Source: Siphonodentalium dalli
Lineage: Eukaryota > Mollusca > Scaphopoda > Gadilida > Siphonodentaliidae
Reading direction: 5' to 3'
Assembly: GCA_032622095.1 (NCBI GenBank)
Contig: CP136068.1
Location: forward strand, 111,179,546-111,243,545
DNA: 64,000 nucleotides
Shown: positions 1-13,200 of the stretch, piece by piece
How the letters are laid out: every line of letters begins with the position of its first letter
Position numbering within the stretch: the stretch's first letter is position 1
Translations under genes and position numbers: made by a program
The notes under the pieces: model-generated
Told to the model about the DNA's origin: nothing
What the model saw: only the letters and a program-made list of their open reading frames with translations
Databases searched by the model: none

Positions 1-638
1 AAACACAAAAAAACAATGAAACTGATGCCGTGTAGTGATGGATGATCACATACATGTATCTACAATTCCAACTTTACAATGACCCCGACCAATTCATCTG
101 TGTTCATCATTGTTCATTGAAATGTGTGGATATGAGACATTGTCATTATTCGCCATGTTATCGTCAAGTTACCGGCATCACGACAATTTACCAGGAGTAC
201 ACTGTTATTGGTTGGATGTTCTTATCAAACTATCTTCGGCTGATTCACTGATATTTCATGGAAAATTGTCGCCAAGTCATTGCGCACAGTTACATGTTTA
301 TTGGATCTGCTGTTGTCCTGAAGGGACCAATCCCAAATGCCGGTAGCTGTTGTTGATATATACAGTAGTACAGTACCAGTCAAAAGAAGTGGTGTATTAA
401 GCATGCTATTTTGGCAAGTGGAAACACTTATAAGCATGTCGCTTGTGATATTATTGCAATATTTTGCGCTTAATATGGTGACACTTTGCGCTCAAAATTG
501 TGACATTTAAATCAAATGTTGCGAGGTTTGTTTCCGCGATTCACTCAAAATGTGACCGCAACAAAGCGTTCATAATTGCATGCATTTCTGAAAACACATT
601 CATTTGTTAAATAGAGGTATTCACCAAGTGCTATGCCT
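1..638. other. Intergenic, nothing recognised
   Basis: AT-rich DNA with only short chance open frames. I see no splice-flanked coding segment and no repeat that recurs elsewhere in the window. Confidence 0.5.
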
Positions 639-765
639 GTGTGGATATGCACGCTTGTATCAAGCCAAGGCGGTGTTCCTGAAATTATTGTGACGAGCCT
701 GAAGGCAAGTCACGATGTGTGTCGGAAACCCCACCGTGGCTTGATACAAGCGCTCAGTTCCACAC
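639..765. repeat. Hairpin (imperfect inverted repeat)
   Basis: The two ends are inverted copies over about 40 bp. GTGTGG followed by CGCTTGTATCAAGCCA-type sequence on the left is matched by its reverse complement on the right. A chance open frame overlaps it, but nothing indicates a gene. Confidence 0.6.
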
Positions 766-1144
766 ATAGTGGTGAAGATATTTATCATATAATTTTTCTT
801 CTAAAAAAACTCTTCATTTCCTCCGATTTAATCTTCTATGTTGGTCGTTCGTTATCATTTTAATGTAAGCATAAATTTTTGTTTCAATTTGAAACAATTA
901 TCGACTGGTCAGATATTGAATGTATATTCAATGCATACTAGTATTCTGTGATGAATAATTTTCTTTCAAGATAAAACATTGTTTATATTGTCTAATTGTT
1001 TCAATAGTTAATAAAATTTATGTTGATACCTGTAAGTCATTATTTTCAGTTATTTTAATCTGCAGTTGCGATGTTCAGCTGAGGCTGCAGGGCTATGATA
1101 CCCCCAATAATTAGGCCCAATTAAATGTACTATCTGGATACAGT
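766..1144. other. Intergenic, nothing recognised
   Basis: AT-rich sequence without coding signals or a recognisable repeat. Confidence 0.5.
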
Positions 1145-1375
1145 GATCACTTAGTCAAGCCTTAGTCATTTCTGACTAAGGCCTTAGTCATTTCCGACTA
1201 AGGCCTTAGTCATTTCTGACTAAGGGCTTATTTATTTCTGACTAAGGCCTTAGCCATTTCTGACTAAGGCCTTAGTCAGAAATGACTAAGGGCAACCTTA
1301 GTCATTTCTGACTAAGCTAAGTTAGTTAGTTTTGAGACGGGGGTTCTGACTAAGGTAACTTAGTTACTTTTGACT
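1145..1375. repeat. Palindromic tandem repeat, TTAGTCA...TGACTAA
   Basis: Several head-to-tail copies, about 26-28 bp each, of a unit that reads CCTTAGTCA, a short centre, then TGACTAAGG. Each unit is itself a palindrome, so both strands look alike. Shorter TTAGTCA-rich stretches recur near 26890-27000 and 27610-27790. Confidence 0.8.
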
Positions 1376-3199
1376 AAGTTTGTTTTTTCAGTGCGACAAT
1401 ATCGGCGATGGTAATTGCTTTCACTTATCAGTTTTTGTAGAAGGGTCTCTTTGTTGTTGTGTGTGGCTGTTTCGGTGGGTCGAGACACCTGGCATGCATG
1501 TTTGTAGATCTAACATGCATAACTGCAGAGCATTACTTTTTGTGTGTTCGCGCGTGCATGTAGTTTGATATTTCGTTTTAAGAAAACTGGCAAAGAAAAA
1601 AAAAGATACTGAATATTAATTTGATTAAGTATTTTATGAACTGACGTTCGTCAATCTATACTCACCCCCGTATATCTGGTATCACAGAATTGGAAGGTAT
1701 CACCAAAAACGGACCATGCGGTGAAGTCATTTTCACGCATATGACATGGGAATATTTGTGTTTGTAATCGTAAAACTGACAACGGGCAACACGTTATGTG
1801 CGTCCAACACGAAGCAGGCAGTCGGTTCACCCACATCAAACCGTTTACCAATTTTTCTTTTCGTTAGTATAACATTCTACGCTGCCGAAAATTTGCCGAA
1901 TATATAGCTGAACATGTCAATGAAGCATATATAGGATTGAACTTAGTTTTAAAATTCCGTGTCATGTTCAATGTGCGCGCGATCTGGAAGGACAACTGAC
2001 TGTCGGCCCAGATATATGCCAATGTCGCTGATCAATATGTCGCTACAGTCGGATCTTCTATGCAGTAGATATTCGTAGCACTTAGGGAGTTCTGGTGAGT
2101 TTTCGCGTGGTTTCGTGTGCATCTGAGACTGATCCGTTGAATTACGAATCTAATATGACGAGTTGTTCCTTTAAGAAATGGTCAGATAATAAGATAATTT
2201 TATAGACGTTTGTCGGACTTGATATATGAACATTTCACACCAAAGAGTAGGCCATATCCACGAACATACCGGACCACACCCGAAGCTTATTTGTTCATCC
2301 ACTCATTCACTTACATGTCGGGATGTAACATTGGTGTGACATGCCATCATACATTGGTAAACAATTTGGTAAACATCTGGAAATGTCTTGTCCTACACAA
2401 CCTCAGTTGGAAATTTCAGACTAAAATTGTTCAAATTGTATTTAGTGTAAAAAAAATGATGTTTTCAGGGGAAAAAAACGCATATTTGTACAATTTAAAT
2501 AATACACCTCAAATTTGTGAACTGAAATGGCCACCAGTTACAGCAAGTCCAACGTTAGAGGGTTGTCATATCCAACCCAACAGCGGTGCAGATGGACGTT
2601 CCTGAAAGGGTGTTTTAGATGTGCCGGCCTGTCCGAAAGATAATGGGGATATTTTCAAACAGAAACAGTCACAATGCGAAATATATAATCCACATCTTTT
2701 ACACCCCAAACCCGTTTTGGTGAAATCTCATGGCAGCATCGATCCGCGGCTTTGATACCCGAAATTATGGTTGGTACCCACACGTGATCGCGGATATAAT
2801 TTTTGCTAACCGCACTGTATAGTGTAGAAAATTTTAATGTTAACCGAACATATATTTTTCTATCGATACACGCGTATTCCCCGCCGTCAATGGCTGATAA
2901 TTTTGTCACAAACGAACTACATAACGTCAAAAAGTATCTATTATTTATGATAAAATCGGAAACGAGGCGGAATTTGCATTGCATGAGTGTATTGGTGTGA
3001 GAGAAAGATGTGATCGTAATCCCATTGAGGGAACATTACGCTTTATGTTTTGAATAGTGGATATCATCATTCAACTGGGCCATAAATACATTCATCTGAG
3101 GGAGCTATGTTCATTTATCAAAACCCGCATGGTCAGTTTTGGTATTACCTTCTGACATGGGGGTGATAATGAGTTTTAAAAATATGATATATTCAGGAA
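1376..3199. other. Intergenic, nothing recognised
   Basis: Contains open frames of 60-131 codons, but they lack splice signals, recognisable domains or coding-like composition. I do not call a gene here. Confidence 0.5.
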
Positions 3200-3327
3200 A
3201 AAAGAGCAGACGACACTATGGCGAAATATAATACAAGTCAGAAGGATTCATATTCTTTGGTGGGAAATGTTCAGATAATAAGTTACAATCATGGTCGTTT
3301 GTTGAACTTATTATCTGAACACTTCCT
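3200..3327. repeat. Dispersed repeat, left part, interrupted by insertion
   Basis: Closely resembles 21655-21775 (shared GGTGGGAAATGTTCAGATAA and ACTTATTATCTGA blocks). At 21.7 kb the repeat is continuous. Here it is split by the element at 3328-4142 and resumes at about 4143-4185 (ACTACTCGT...ATTTTATTATCT). Confidence 0.7.
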
Positions 3328-4142
3328 AAGGCCCGTTTTATACGTCGAGCCAGACACGGGTCGCGCCAGCCTAATTAGTGTGAAAATGACAAAGTCCAAG
3401 ATAGCGCGACTGGAGCACGACGTATAAAACCAACTGGCGCGTCAGACTTTCTCTGGCACGACCCGACGTGCTACACGTATGGTACCGACGTGCTACACGT
3501 CTGGGGCTCGACGCTGTTTTAGACGACGTGCTAAACACGGGTCGCGCTAAGATGATTCAGGGAAAGCCATCCCCCATCTAGGAGCCCTTTGGTGGAGAGC
3601 ATGCGCAATTTGAAGTTTTTGGCGTCATTACGTTATCTCTTGAGTCATCCTAGCGCGACCCGTGTCTGGCACGTCGTATAAAACAGAGTCGAGCCACAGA
3701 CGTGCTAACTATTGGCCGTTGTAAATATGCATTGACGGCAATTGTACGGTACTACGGGGACATGCATGTATCGACTGACAAAGGACGTTTCGCGAAAGTT
3801 GGGAAAAATATATTGCAAAGATATATATATTCGAAGGCTCAAGGGAAATGAATGACAAGATCCCGATTTTGAAACCAACGAAAGCGTAAATTATGAGATT
3901 CATGCACTGTATAGAGAGCCAGTTTATAGTCCATTGTCAGAGGACACTATCGCGGAAATGATTATAGCAGACGGCATTTTGTATCAGAAATGCTAAAATT
4001 GTTCGAAATATACGATTACAGCACGTGCCAGCTGGCTCGACGTATAAATCAAACAAACGTAACACGAGCCAGAGACGCGCCAATGTCGAGCCAGGCAAAG
4101 ATAGCGCGACCCGTGTTTGGCGCGACGTATAAAACGGGCCTT
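3328..4142. mobile_element. Fold-back DNA element, TA-flanked, about 815 bp
   Basis: Terminal inverted repeats begin AGGCCCGTTTTATACGTCG on the left, and the right end is its near-exact inverse. Further inside, CGACCCGTGT, GCACGACGTATAAAA and GACGTGCTA motifs recur in both orientations, so the element is internally repetitive. It is flanked by TA on both sides. The uninterrupted paralogous site at about 21750 shows where it inserted. There is no coding capacity, so it is non-autonomous. The TA duplication would suit a Tc1/mariner-type mobiliser, but a mutated 3-bp TTA target (PIF/Harbinger) is also possible. Confidence 0.75.
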
Positions 4143-4185
4143 AGGGATCGAACTACTCGTAATGGGTATTTTATTATCTAAGAAT

Positions 4186-4843
4186 CTAGATATATTTGTA
4201 CATTAGTATAATTAACTGTCAGCGACTTATAAATGGGGAATAGGGCGTGGTGTCATCCGCTGTCAACATCCGACTTTTGTGAAACAATTTCGCGATAGAC
4301 ATGAATTGACTATCCTGGTGAAAATTGTGTGGTCGTAAACGATGCAAAAGCAAAATTCAGTTCACACAGTCGCATATCAATGTAATCTGGAGTTGGACCT
4401 TCAACTTATGTGAAATACATAACCGAGGAACAGGTGTTAACTAAGACATATATTATACCGCGTTATTTTTTCGATATAAAGTTCCTCGTCGGATTTTCAA
4501 AAAAGTTCCCAGGGTTTGCACTGATAAATATGATTTCTATTGGCGTAGCCAGAGTATAGATTCTAATAACGGCTGCAAAAACTAAACTCAATTATGCTAA
4601 ACTGTGATATCTTGACAAGACATCGGGTCAACGAGTATACGGGAGTGGATGACCTGGTTACTCACCCGACAGAACAGAACTTGACGGTTCAAGTTTAAAG
4701 AGAATGATAAGAGAATGACTTCAGTTACTGGATGATGAGTTTTTGTATCATATGCCTGCAATCAAATAATCAGAAAATGAGTTTCTTATCATAGACACGG
4801 AAGCATGGCAAACTGGAACATGTTGTTTTGCGGAAAAAAACAT
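4186..4843. other. Intergenic with a fragment of the 9-bp-TSD family
   Basis: About 4391-4575 resembles the right-hand half of the long-TIR element at 15720-16240: shared GAGTTGGACCTTCA-like start, AAAGTTCC blocks and the GGCGTAGCCAGAGTA end. The rest is unremarkable. Confidence 0.45.
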
Positions 4844-5027
4844 ACAGTAATGCTCTAAGTAATCTACTTCTTAACCACAGCAGAATTATGGGTAACTTTT
4901 CAAGATTTAGTCGGAAATATGGCTTGTTGTCATTCATCGGAAAGCTCTCGAGGAGAGCTTTCCGATGAATGGTAACAAGCCATAATTCTGCTGTTGTAAA
5001 GAAGTCGATTACTTAGAGCATTACTGT
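4844..5027. mobile_element. Fold-back MITE abutting the satellite array
   Basis: A near-complete 184-bp hairpin. ACAGTAATGCTCTAAGTAAT at the left pairs with ATTACTTAGAGCATTACTGT at the right. The centre is the palindrome CGGAAAGCTCTCGAGGAGAG followed by CTTTCCG. A half copy, left arm to centre, occurs at 48874-48980. The 52-bp satellite begins 8 bp downstream. Confidence 0.85.
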
Positions 5028-5034
5028 AATCTTG

Positions 5035-8000
5035 CTGTCGATACACTAATCTACTATTCACGGTACTATAGTGATTACGGCTGCCACTGTCGATACACTA
5101 ATCTACTATTCACGGTACTATAGTGATTACGGCTGCCACTGTCGATACACTAATCTACTATTCACGATACTATAGTGATTACGGCTGCCACTGTCGATAC
5201 ACTAATCTACTATTCACGGTACTATAGTGATTACGGCTGCCACTGTCGATACACTAATCTACTATTCACGGTACTATAGTGATTACGGCTGCCACTGTCG
5301 ATACACTAATCTACTATTCACGGTACTATAGTGATTACGGCTGCCACTGTCGATACACTAATCTACTATTCACGATACTATAGTGATTACGGCTGCCACT
5401 GTCGATACACTAATCTACTATTCACGGTACTATAGTGATTACGGCTGCCACTGTCGATACACTAATCTACTATTCACGGTACTATAGTGATTACGACTGC
5501 CACTGTCGATACACTAATCTACTATTCACGGTACTATAGTGATTACGGCTGCCACTGTCGATACACTAATCTACTATTCACGGTACTATAGTGATTACGG
5601 CTGCCACTGTCGATACACTAATCTACTATTCAAGGTACTATAGTGATTACGGCTGCCACTGTCGATACACTAATCTACTATTCGCGGTACTATAGTGATT
5701 ACGGCTGCCACTGTCGATACACTAATCTACTATTCGCGGTACTATAGTGATTACGGCTGCCACTGTCGATACACTAATCTACTATTCGCGGTACTATAGT
5801 GATTACGGCTGCCACTGTCGATACACTAATCTACTATTCACGGTACTATAGTGATTACGGCTGCCACTGTCGATACACTAATCTACTATTCACGGTACTA
5901 TAGTGATTACGACTGCCACTGTCGATACACTAATCTACTATTCACGGTACTATAGTGATTACGGCTGCCACTGTCGATACACTAATCTACTATTCATGGT
6001 ACTATAGTGATTACGGCTGCCACTGTCGATATACTAATATACTATTCAAGGTACTATAGTGATTACGGCTGCCACTGTCGATACACTAATCTACTATTCA
6101 CGGTACTATAGTGATTACGACTGCCACTGTCGATACACTAATCTACTATTCACGGTACTATAGTGATTACGGCTGCCACTGTCGATACACTAATCTACTA
6201 TTCACGGTACTATAGTGATTACGACTGCCACTGTCGATACACTAATCTACTATTCAAGGTACTATAGTGATTACGACTGCCACTGTCGATACACTAATCT
6301 ACTATTCACGGTACTATAGTGATTACGGCTACCACTGTCGATACACTAATCTACTATTCACGGTACTATAGTGATTACGGCTGCCACTGTCGATACACTG
6401 ATCTACTATTCAAGGTACTATAGTGATTACGGCTGCCACTGTCGATACACTAATCTACTATTCATGGTACTATAGTGATTACGGCTACCACTGTCGATAC
6501 ACTAATCTACTATTCACGGTACTATAGTGATTACGGCTGCCACTGTCGATACACTAATCTACTATTCATGGTACTATAGTGATTACGACTGCCACTGTCG
6601 ATACAATAATCTACTATTCACGGTACTATAGTGATTACGGTTGCCACTGTCGATACACTAATCTACTATTCACGGTACTATAGTGATTACGGCTGCCACT
6701 GTCGATACACTAATCTACTATTCACGGTACTATAGTGATTACGACTGCCACTGTCGATACACTAATCTACTATTCGCGGTACTATAGTGATTACGGCTGT
6801 CACTGTCGATACACTAATCTACTATTCATGGTACTATAGTGATTACGGCTGCCACTGTCGATACACTAATCTACTATTCACGGTACTATAGTGATTACGG
6901 CTGCCACTGTCGATACACTAATCTACTATTCACGGTACTATAGTGATTACGGCTGCCACTGTCGATACACTAATCTACTATTCACGGTACTATAGTGATT
7001 ACGGCTGCCACTGTCGATACACTGTTCTACTATTCAAGGTACTATAGTGATTACGGCTGCCACTGTCGATACACTAATCTACTATTCACGGTACTATAGT
7101 GATTACGGCTGCCACTGTCGATACACTAATCTACTATTCACGGTACTATAGTGATTACGGCTGCCACTGTCGATACACTAATCTACTATTCATGGTACTA
7201 TAGTGATTACGACTGCCACTGTCGATACACTAATCTACTATTCACGGTACTATAGTGATTACGGCTGCCACTGTCGATACACTAATCTACTATTCACGGT
7301 ACTATAGTGATTACGACTGCCACTGTCGATACACTAATCTACTATTCACGGTACTATAGTGATTACGGCTGCCACTGTCGATACACTGATCTACTATTCA
7401 AGGTACTATAGTGATTACGGCTGCCACTGTCGATACACTAATCTACTATTCACGGTACTATAGTGATTACGACTGCCACTGTCGATACACTAATCTACTA
7501 TTCACGGTACTATAGTGATTACGGCTGCCACTGTCGATACACTAATCTACTATTCACGGTACTATAGTGATTACGGCTGCCGCTGTCGATACACTAATCT
7601 ACTATTCACGGTACTATAGTGATTACGGCTGCCACTGTCGATACACTAATCTACTATTCACGGTACTATAGTGATTACGGCTGCCACTGTCGATACACTA
7701 ATCTACTATTCACGGTACTATAGTGATTACGACTGCCACTGTCGATACACTAATCTACTATTCACGGTACTATAGTGATTACGGCTGCCACTGTCGATAC
7801 ACTAATCTACTATTCACGGTACTATAGTGATTACGGCTGCCACTGTCGATACACTAATCTACTATTCACGGTACTATAGTGATTACGGCTGCCACTGTCG
7901 ATACACTAATCTACTATTCACGGTACTATAGAGATTACGGCTGCCGCTGTCGATACACTAATCTACTATTCACGGTACTATAGTGATTACGGCTGCCACT

Positions 8001-9977
8001 GTCGATACACTAATCTACTATTCACGGTACTATAGTGATTACGGCTGCCACTGTCGATACACTAATCTACTATTCACGGTACTATAGTGATTACGGCTGC
8101 CTCTGTCGATACACTAATCTACTATTCAAGGTACTATAGTGATTACGGCTGCCACTGTCGATACACTAATCTACTATTCACGGTACTATAGTGATTACGG
8201 CTGCCACTGTCGATACACTAATCTACTATTCACGGTACTATAGTGATTACGGCTGCCACTGTCGACACACTAATCTACTATTCATGGTACTATAGTGATT
8301 ACGGCTGCCACTGTCGATATACTAATATACTATTCAAGGTACTATAGTGATTACGGCTGCCACTGTCGATACACTAATCTACTATTCACGGTACTATAGT
8401 GATTACGACTGCCACTGTCGATACACTAATCTACTATTCACGGTACTATAGTGATTACGGCTGCCACTGTCGATACACTAATCTACTATTCACGGTACTA
8501 TAGTGATTACGACTGCCACTGTCGATACACTAATCTACTATTCAAGGTACTATAGTGATTACGACTGCCACTGTCGATTCACTAATCTACTATTCACGGT
8601 ACTATAGTGATTACGGCTGCCACTGTCGATACACTAATATACTATTCACGGTACTATAGTGATTACGGCTGCCACTGTCGATACACTGATCTACTATTCA
8701 AGGTACTATAGTGATTACGGCTGCCACTGTCGATACACTAATCTACTATTTACGGTACTATAGTGATTACGGCTGCCACTGTCGATACACTAATCTACTA
8801 TTCACGGTACTATAGTGATTACGGCTGCCACTGTCGATACACTAATCTACTATTCATGGTACTATAGTGATTACGACTGCCACTGTCGATACAATAATCT
8901 ACTATTCACGGTACTATAGTGATTACGGTTGCCACTGTCGATACACTAATCTACTATTCACGGTACTATAGTGATTACGGCTGCCACTGTCGATACACTA
9001 ATCTACTATTCACGGTACTATAGTGATTACGACTGCCACTGTCGATACACTAATCTACTATTCGCGGTACTATAGTGATTACGGCTGTCACTGTCGATAC
9101 ACTAATCTACTATTCATGGTACTATAGTGATTACGACTGCCACTGTCGATACACTAATCTACTATTCACGGTACTATAGTGATTACGGCTGCCACTGTCG
9201 ATACACTAATCTACTATTCACGGTACTATAGTGATTACGGCTGCCACTGTCGATACACTAATCTACTATTCACGGTACTATAGTGATTACGACTGCCACT
9301 GTCGATACACTAATCTACTATTCACGGTACTATAGTGATTACGGCTGCCACTGTCGATACACTAATCTACTATTCACGGTACTATAGTGATTACGGCTGC
9401 CGCTGTCGATACACTAATCTACTATTCACGGTACTATAGTGATTACGGCTGCCACTGTCGATACACTAATCTACTATTCACGGTACTATAGTGATTACGG
9501 CTGCCACTGTCGATACACTAATCTACTATTCACGGTACTATAGTGATTACGACTGCCACTGTCGATACAATAATCTACTATTCACGGTACTATAGTGATT
9601 ACGGCTGCCACTGTCGATACACTAATCTACTATTCACGGTACTATAGTGATTACGGCTGCCACTGTCGATACACTAATCTACTATTCACGGTACTATAGT
9701 GATTACGGCTGCCACTGTCGATACACTAATCTACTATTCACGGTACTATAGAGATTACGGCTGCCGCTGTCGATACACTAATCTACTATTCACGGTACTA
9801 TAGTGATTACGGCTGCCACTGTCGATACACTAATCCACTATTCACGGTACTATAGTGATTACGGCTGCCACTGTCGATACACTAATCTACTATTCACGGT
9901 ACTATAGTGATTACGGCTGCCACTGTCGATACACTAATCTACTATTCATGGTACTATAGTGATTACAACTGTCACTG
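5035..9977. repeat. Satellite array, 52-bp monomer, about 95 copies
   Basis: Uninterrupted head-to-tail copies of a 52-bp unit containing CTGCCACTGTCGATACAC, TAATCTACTATTCACGG and TACTATAGTGATTACGG. The monomer has a TACTAT direct repeat and flanking TAATC...GATTA dyad arms. Copies are nearly identical. Variation is concentrated at a few positions (CACGG/CAAGG/CATGG/CGCGG; GGCTGCC/GACTGCC). Diagnostic variants recur at fixed multiples of 52 bp, showing block duplication. It is not a CRISPR array, because there are no unique spacers. It is non-coding. Confidence 0.98.
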
Positions 9978-10245
9978 ACATTATCCGTGGCATCATTGTT
10001 TCAAAGACATGGGGTTGGAATGCACTCCGCTGCCCCATTCATATCGTCCTTGTACACACCTCTGAATTTCACAACTTCAGTACTATAGGATACAGAGACA
10101 ATGGTACGCGTATATGTACAAATCAGTGTGATTTGCCATCTTTGAAAACGGAATATGCAACAATGTCACTAGCACGACTCAGAAATGTAGCATATTAAAT
10201 AATTACTTGCCAAATTTCACTTTTTAAAGTAACAGCAACGTTCGA
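9978..10245. other. Intergenic, nothing recognised
   Basis: Single-copy-looking DNA between the satellite and the next nested element. The 79-codon open frame here starts inside the satellite and is probably spurious. Confidence 0.45.
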
Positions 10246-10284
10246 TTAAAGGTACTCAATCCGATTCGATTGTCCCCATATTAG
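10246..10284. mobile_element. Left fragment of a TTAA-type MITE split by insertion
   Basis: TTAA followed by AGGTACTCAATCCGATTCGA is the terminus seen, intact or inverted, at 28541, 24171 and 30970. The homology stops abruptly after GTCCCCAT and resumes more than 4 kb away at about 14590 (ATTCCAACAACAACATC). The 4.3-kb element between them therefore inserted into this MITE. Confidence 0.75.
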
Positions 10285-13200
10285 TCTGGTCGATAAAAGG
10301 TTTGACCTAGAACAAATTTGGACTAAGTTGGTTTGTATATCATTTTTAAGAGGAATATATCCTCCATAACATATCCAAAATCCGCTAAAATCCGCTTTGA
10401 GCATTTTTTGTAATTCAAGATGGCGTCCAATATGGCTGCCATTTTCATATAAGTCAGCTTGATGCAATTATAGTGAGAACATCTTGTCATATGTATACAC
10501 ATGTATACATTTTTGTGAAGCTAAGACATAACGCCACCTTTATGTGCCAAAATTGGAACTCCCCGTCCAAGATGGCCGCTAAAATGGCGACCGGAAGTGG
10601 AATTTTTACTTTTTTTTATTATATCTTTAAGATAAGTTTCCGTGGTTTGGATCTGGTTGAGAATTTTACCTTTATTTTGTATTTAGCATGTTAACTGACC
10701 ATTGGGGCAATGAAATGTGCTGTTCGTGAGGTACACACCCCTTCTGATCACTCAAAAAATCGATTTTACAAAACGCGGTATAACATTTCACAAAAGATCC
10801 CCAAGATTCTAATCATATTTCATCAAGAAGTGGGAAAAACTGTGCAATGTAACTTATCCATTCTATATCTTATTGATATTCGAACTCAATGGTACCAAAA
10901 TTGTCACTTTGGCTCAAAATGGCTGCCAAAATGGCCGCCAAAATATGGGAAATGGTAATTATTATCCCAGCGTGCCACGCAACCGCTTACAATTTATGGT
11001 GATGCACACAGTTGACTATTATGTCTTATATAGCTTGAGTACTAACATTTCTGATGCACCATTTGTTACTATTTTAACCACTGAAATTACAAGAATTATT
11101 CGAAATTTTCTGTCACAATCCTGATATCACAATCGGCAAAAAATCGCTGTTCAGGTTTGAGACATTTTTTGAAAGTAAAATGGAACCATGTTTGGTATCA
11201 AAGATGTTTATTGTTTTGATATGTGTTACATGTGTCACACTGAGTAGATTTAGGCAAAATTACTCAAGATGGCTTCCAAAATGGCAACCAAGTTTGGTAA
11301 ACATTATTATATACATATACATATGTGTATATACGTGGTGTATATGTATACATAATCAATTGTGACTCACGTGCTACTTAATTAACTAAATGTTCTATTC
11401 TGATTGTCCCGGTACCCTACGAGTCATGACAAATTCATTTTGATGAATGCAATACGGATTTTGTCTAAAACTTCCTTGTTTTTGAACGGAAATGGGCAGA
11501 ACGTTGAAACCGAACTGAGATGGATCATATTATGTGGCTATTCTGGTGCATTGGCATCAGCATTGATCAACTTAATACAGTGTGTATGTCTGTTGACTGT
11601 CTGGTTATAGGCGATGTGAGTAGGTATACATGGAATTATTGTATTCATGAATGGTGTGAATAGTTATACAATGTGTGACTATATGGCCATGGATGGGATG
11701 TCCATAGTGAGATGTATAGGTATATACGGAGTAGCTGTATGCTGATGTGTGAGGTGAACATGTTTACAGCGAGTGGCTGTCTGGTCATTGAAGTGGTGTA
11801 TGGTCATAACGAGAGCAGCTACACTGTCCTGTATGTATACATGGAGTGGCTGTGTGGTCAGTGGTGGGCTGTACATATGTACATTGGGTGTATGTATTGT
11901 CATGGGCGAGTGTTGGATGTATGGTAATGGATGGTTGTATGTATAAATAGGGTGTGGTTATGGGCAATGTGTATATGTGTACATGGAATGACTGCACGGT
12001 CATTGTTGAAGTGTATATGCATACCTGGAGTACAATTTGATGGCCATTGGCAGCTAATGTATATAGAGAGCAACCTCGTGGTGATGGATGGGATGTATAT
12101 GTTAATATGTACTATTGTATTGTCATCGGTGGTGTGTACAAGCATACAGTAACTAGCTGAATGCTCGTGGAGAGGGTGTATATGTATACAGCGAGTGGCT
12201 GAATTGTCACGATTGAGCTGTATATGCAAGTCTGAATTGTACGAATGGCCGTATGTGCGGGGTATTGGTATATCTAAAAGGATTGAATGGCCATTGGTGA
12301 GGTATATATACACACCTGGAGTGACGCTGTGGTCATGGGTGAGGTGTATATGTATATCACGAGTGACTACATGGCTATGGCACGGCCAATATGTACATAG
12401 GTATATGGGGATCGACAGTATGACAAAATTAATGGTGGGGTGAATTGATATACAAGGAGTGACTATGATAACGACTGTTGTTTATGCGTATACAGCGAGA
12501 AGCTGAAATGTCATGGGTCAGGTGTATATGCAAGTCTGGAGTGTATGAATGGCCGTATGCGCGGTACGAGACATTGATATATATAGAAGGGCTGTAATGC
12601 CACTTTTGTGAGGTTATATGTATATACCTAGAGTGACTCTATGGTTTTGGGTTGGGTGTATATGTATATCTTGAGTGGCTATATGGTCATGGGTGTCGCA
12701 AATATGTATATATACAGGGAGTGAGACTATATGACCACTGGTGAGGCAAATATATATACAAGAAGTAATATATGACAATGGATGTAGCGAACAGGTATGG
12801 AGTGACTGTATGGTCATCGGTTAGGTGTACATGTATATATTTAGTGGCTGTATAGCTATGCATGTGGCAAATACATATACATGGAGTGACTGTATGGCCT
12901 ATGGTTAGGTGAATATGTATACAAGAGGTTACTTTGTGTTCATGAATGTAGTGAATATGTATACAGGTCATGTGGGGTGTAGGAGTATACCTGGTGTGTC
13001 TGAAATGTTATTCACGGCTATATGGCCATGCGTTGGTGTGGGTAAACCCAATTGTGGCTGTATGGTAATGGGTGAGGTGTATGTCTATACAGCGAGTGAC
13101 ACGTGGCCATTTACGCGGTATTCATGTATGTATATATGGAGTGACTGCATGCTCATGTGTGATTTGTACCGGTGCACCTTTGTGTGACTATCACTTTCCA

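Noticed and set aside
5035-9977. CRISPR-like regular repeats
   Set aside because: The whole 52-bp unit repeats with no unique spacers, the context is eukaryotic and there are no cas genes. It is a satellite.
11679-12971. Long minus-strand frames rich in His, Thr and Ile
   Set aside because: Products of the degenerate tandem repeat in the core of the 4.3-kb element. They have no start context, domain or splice structure.
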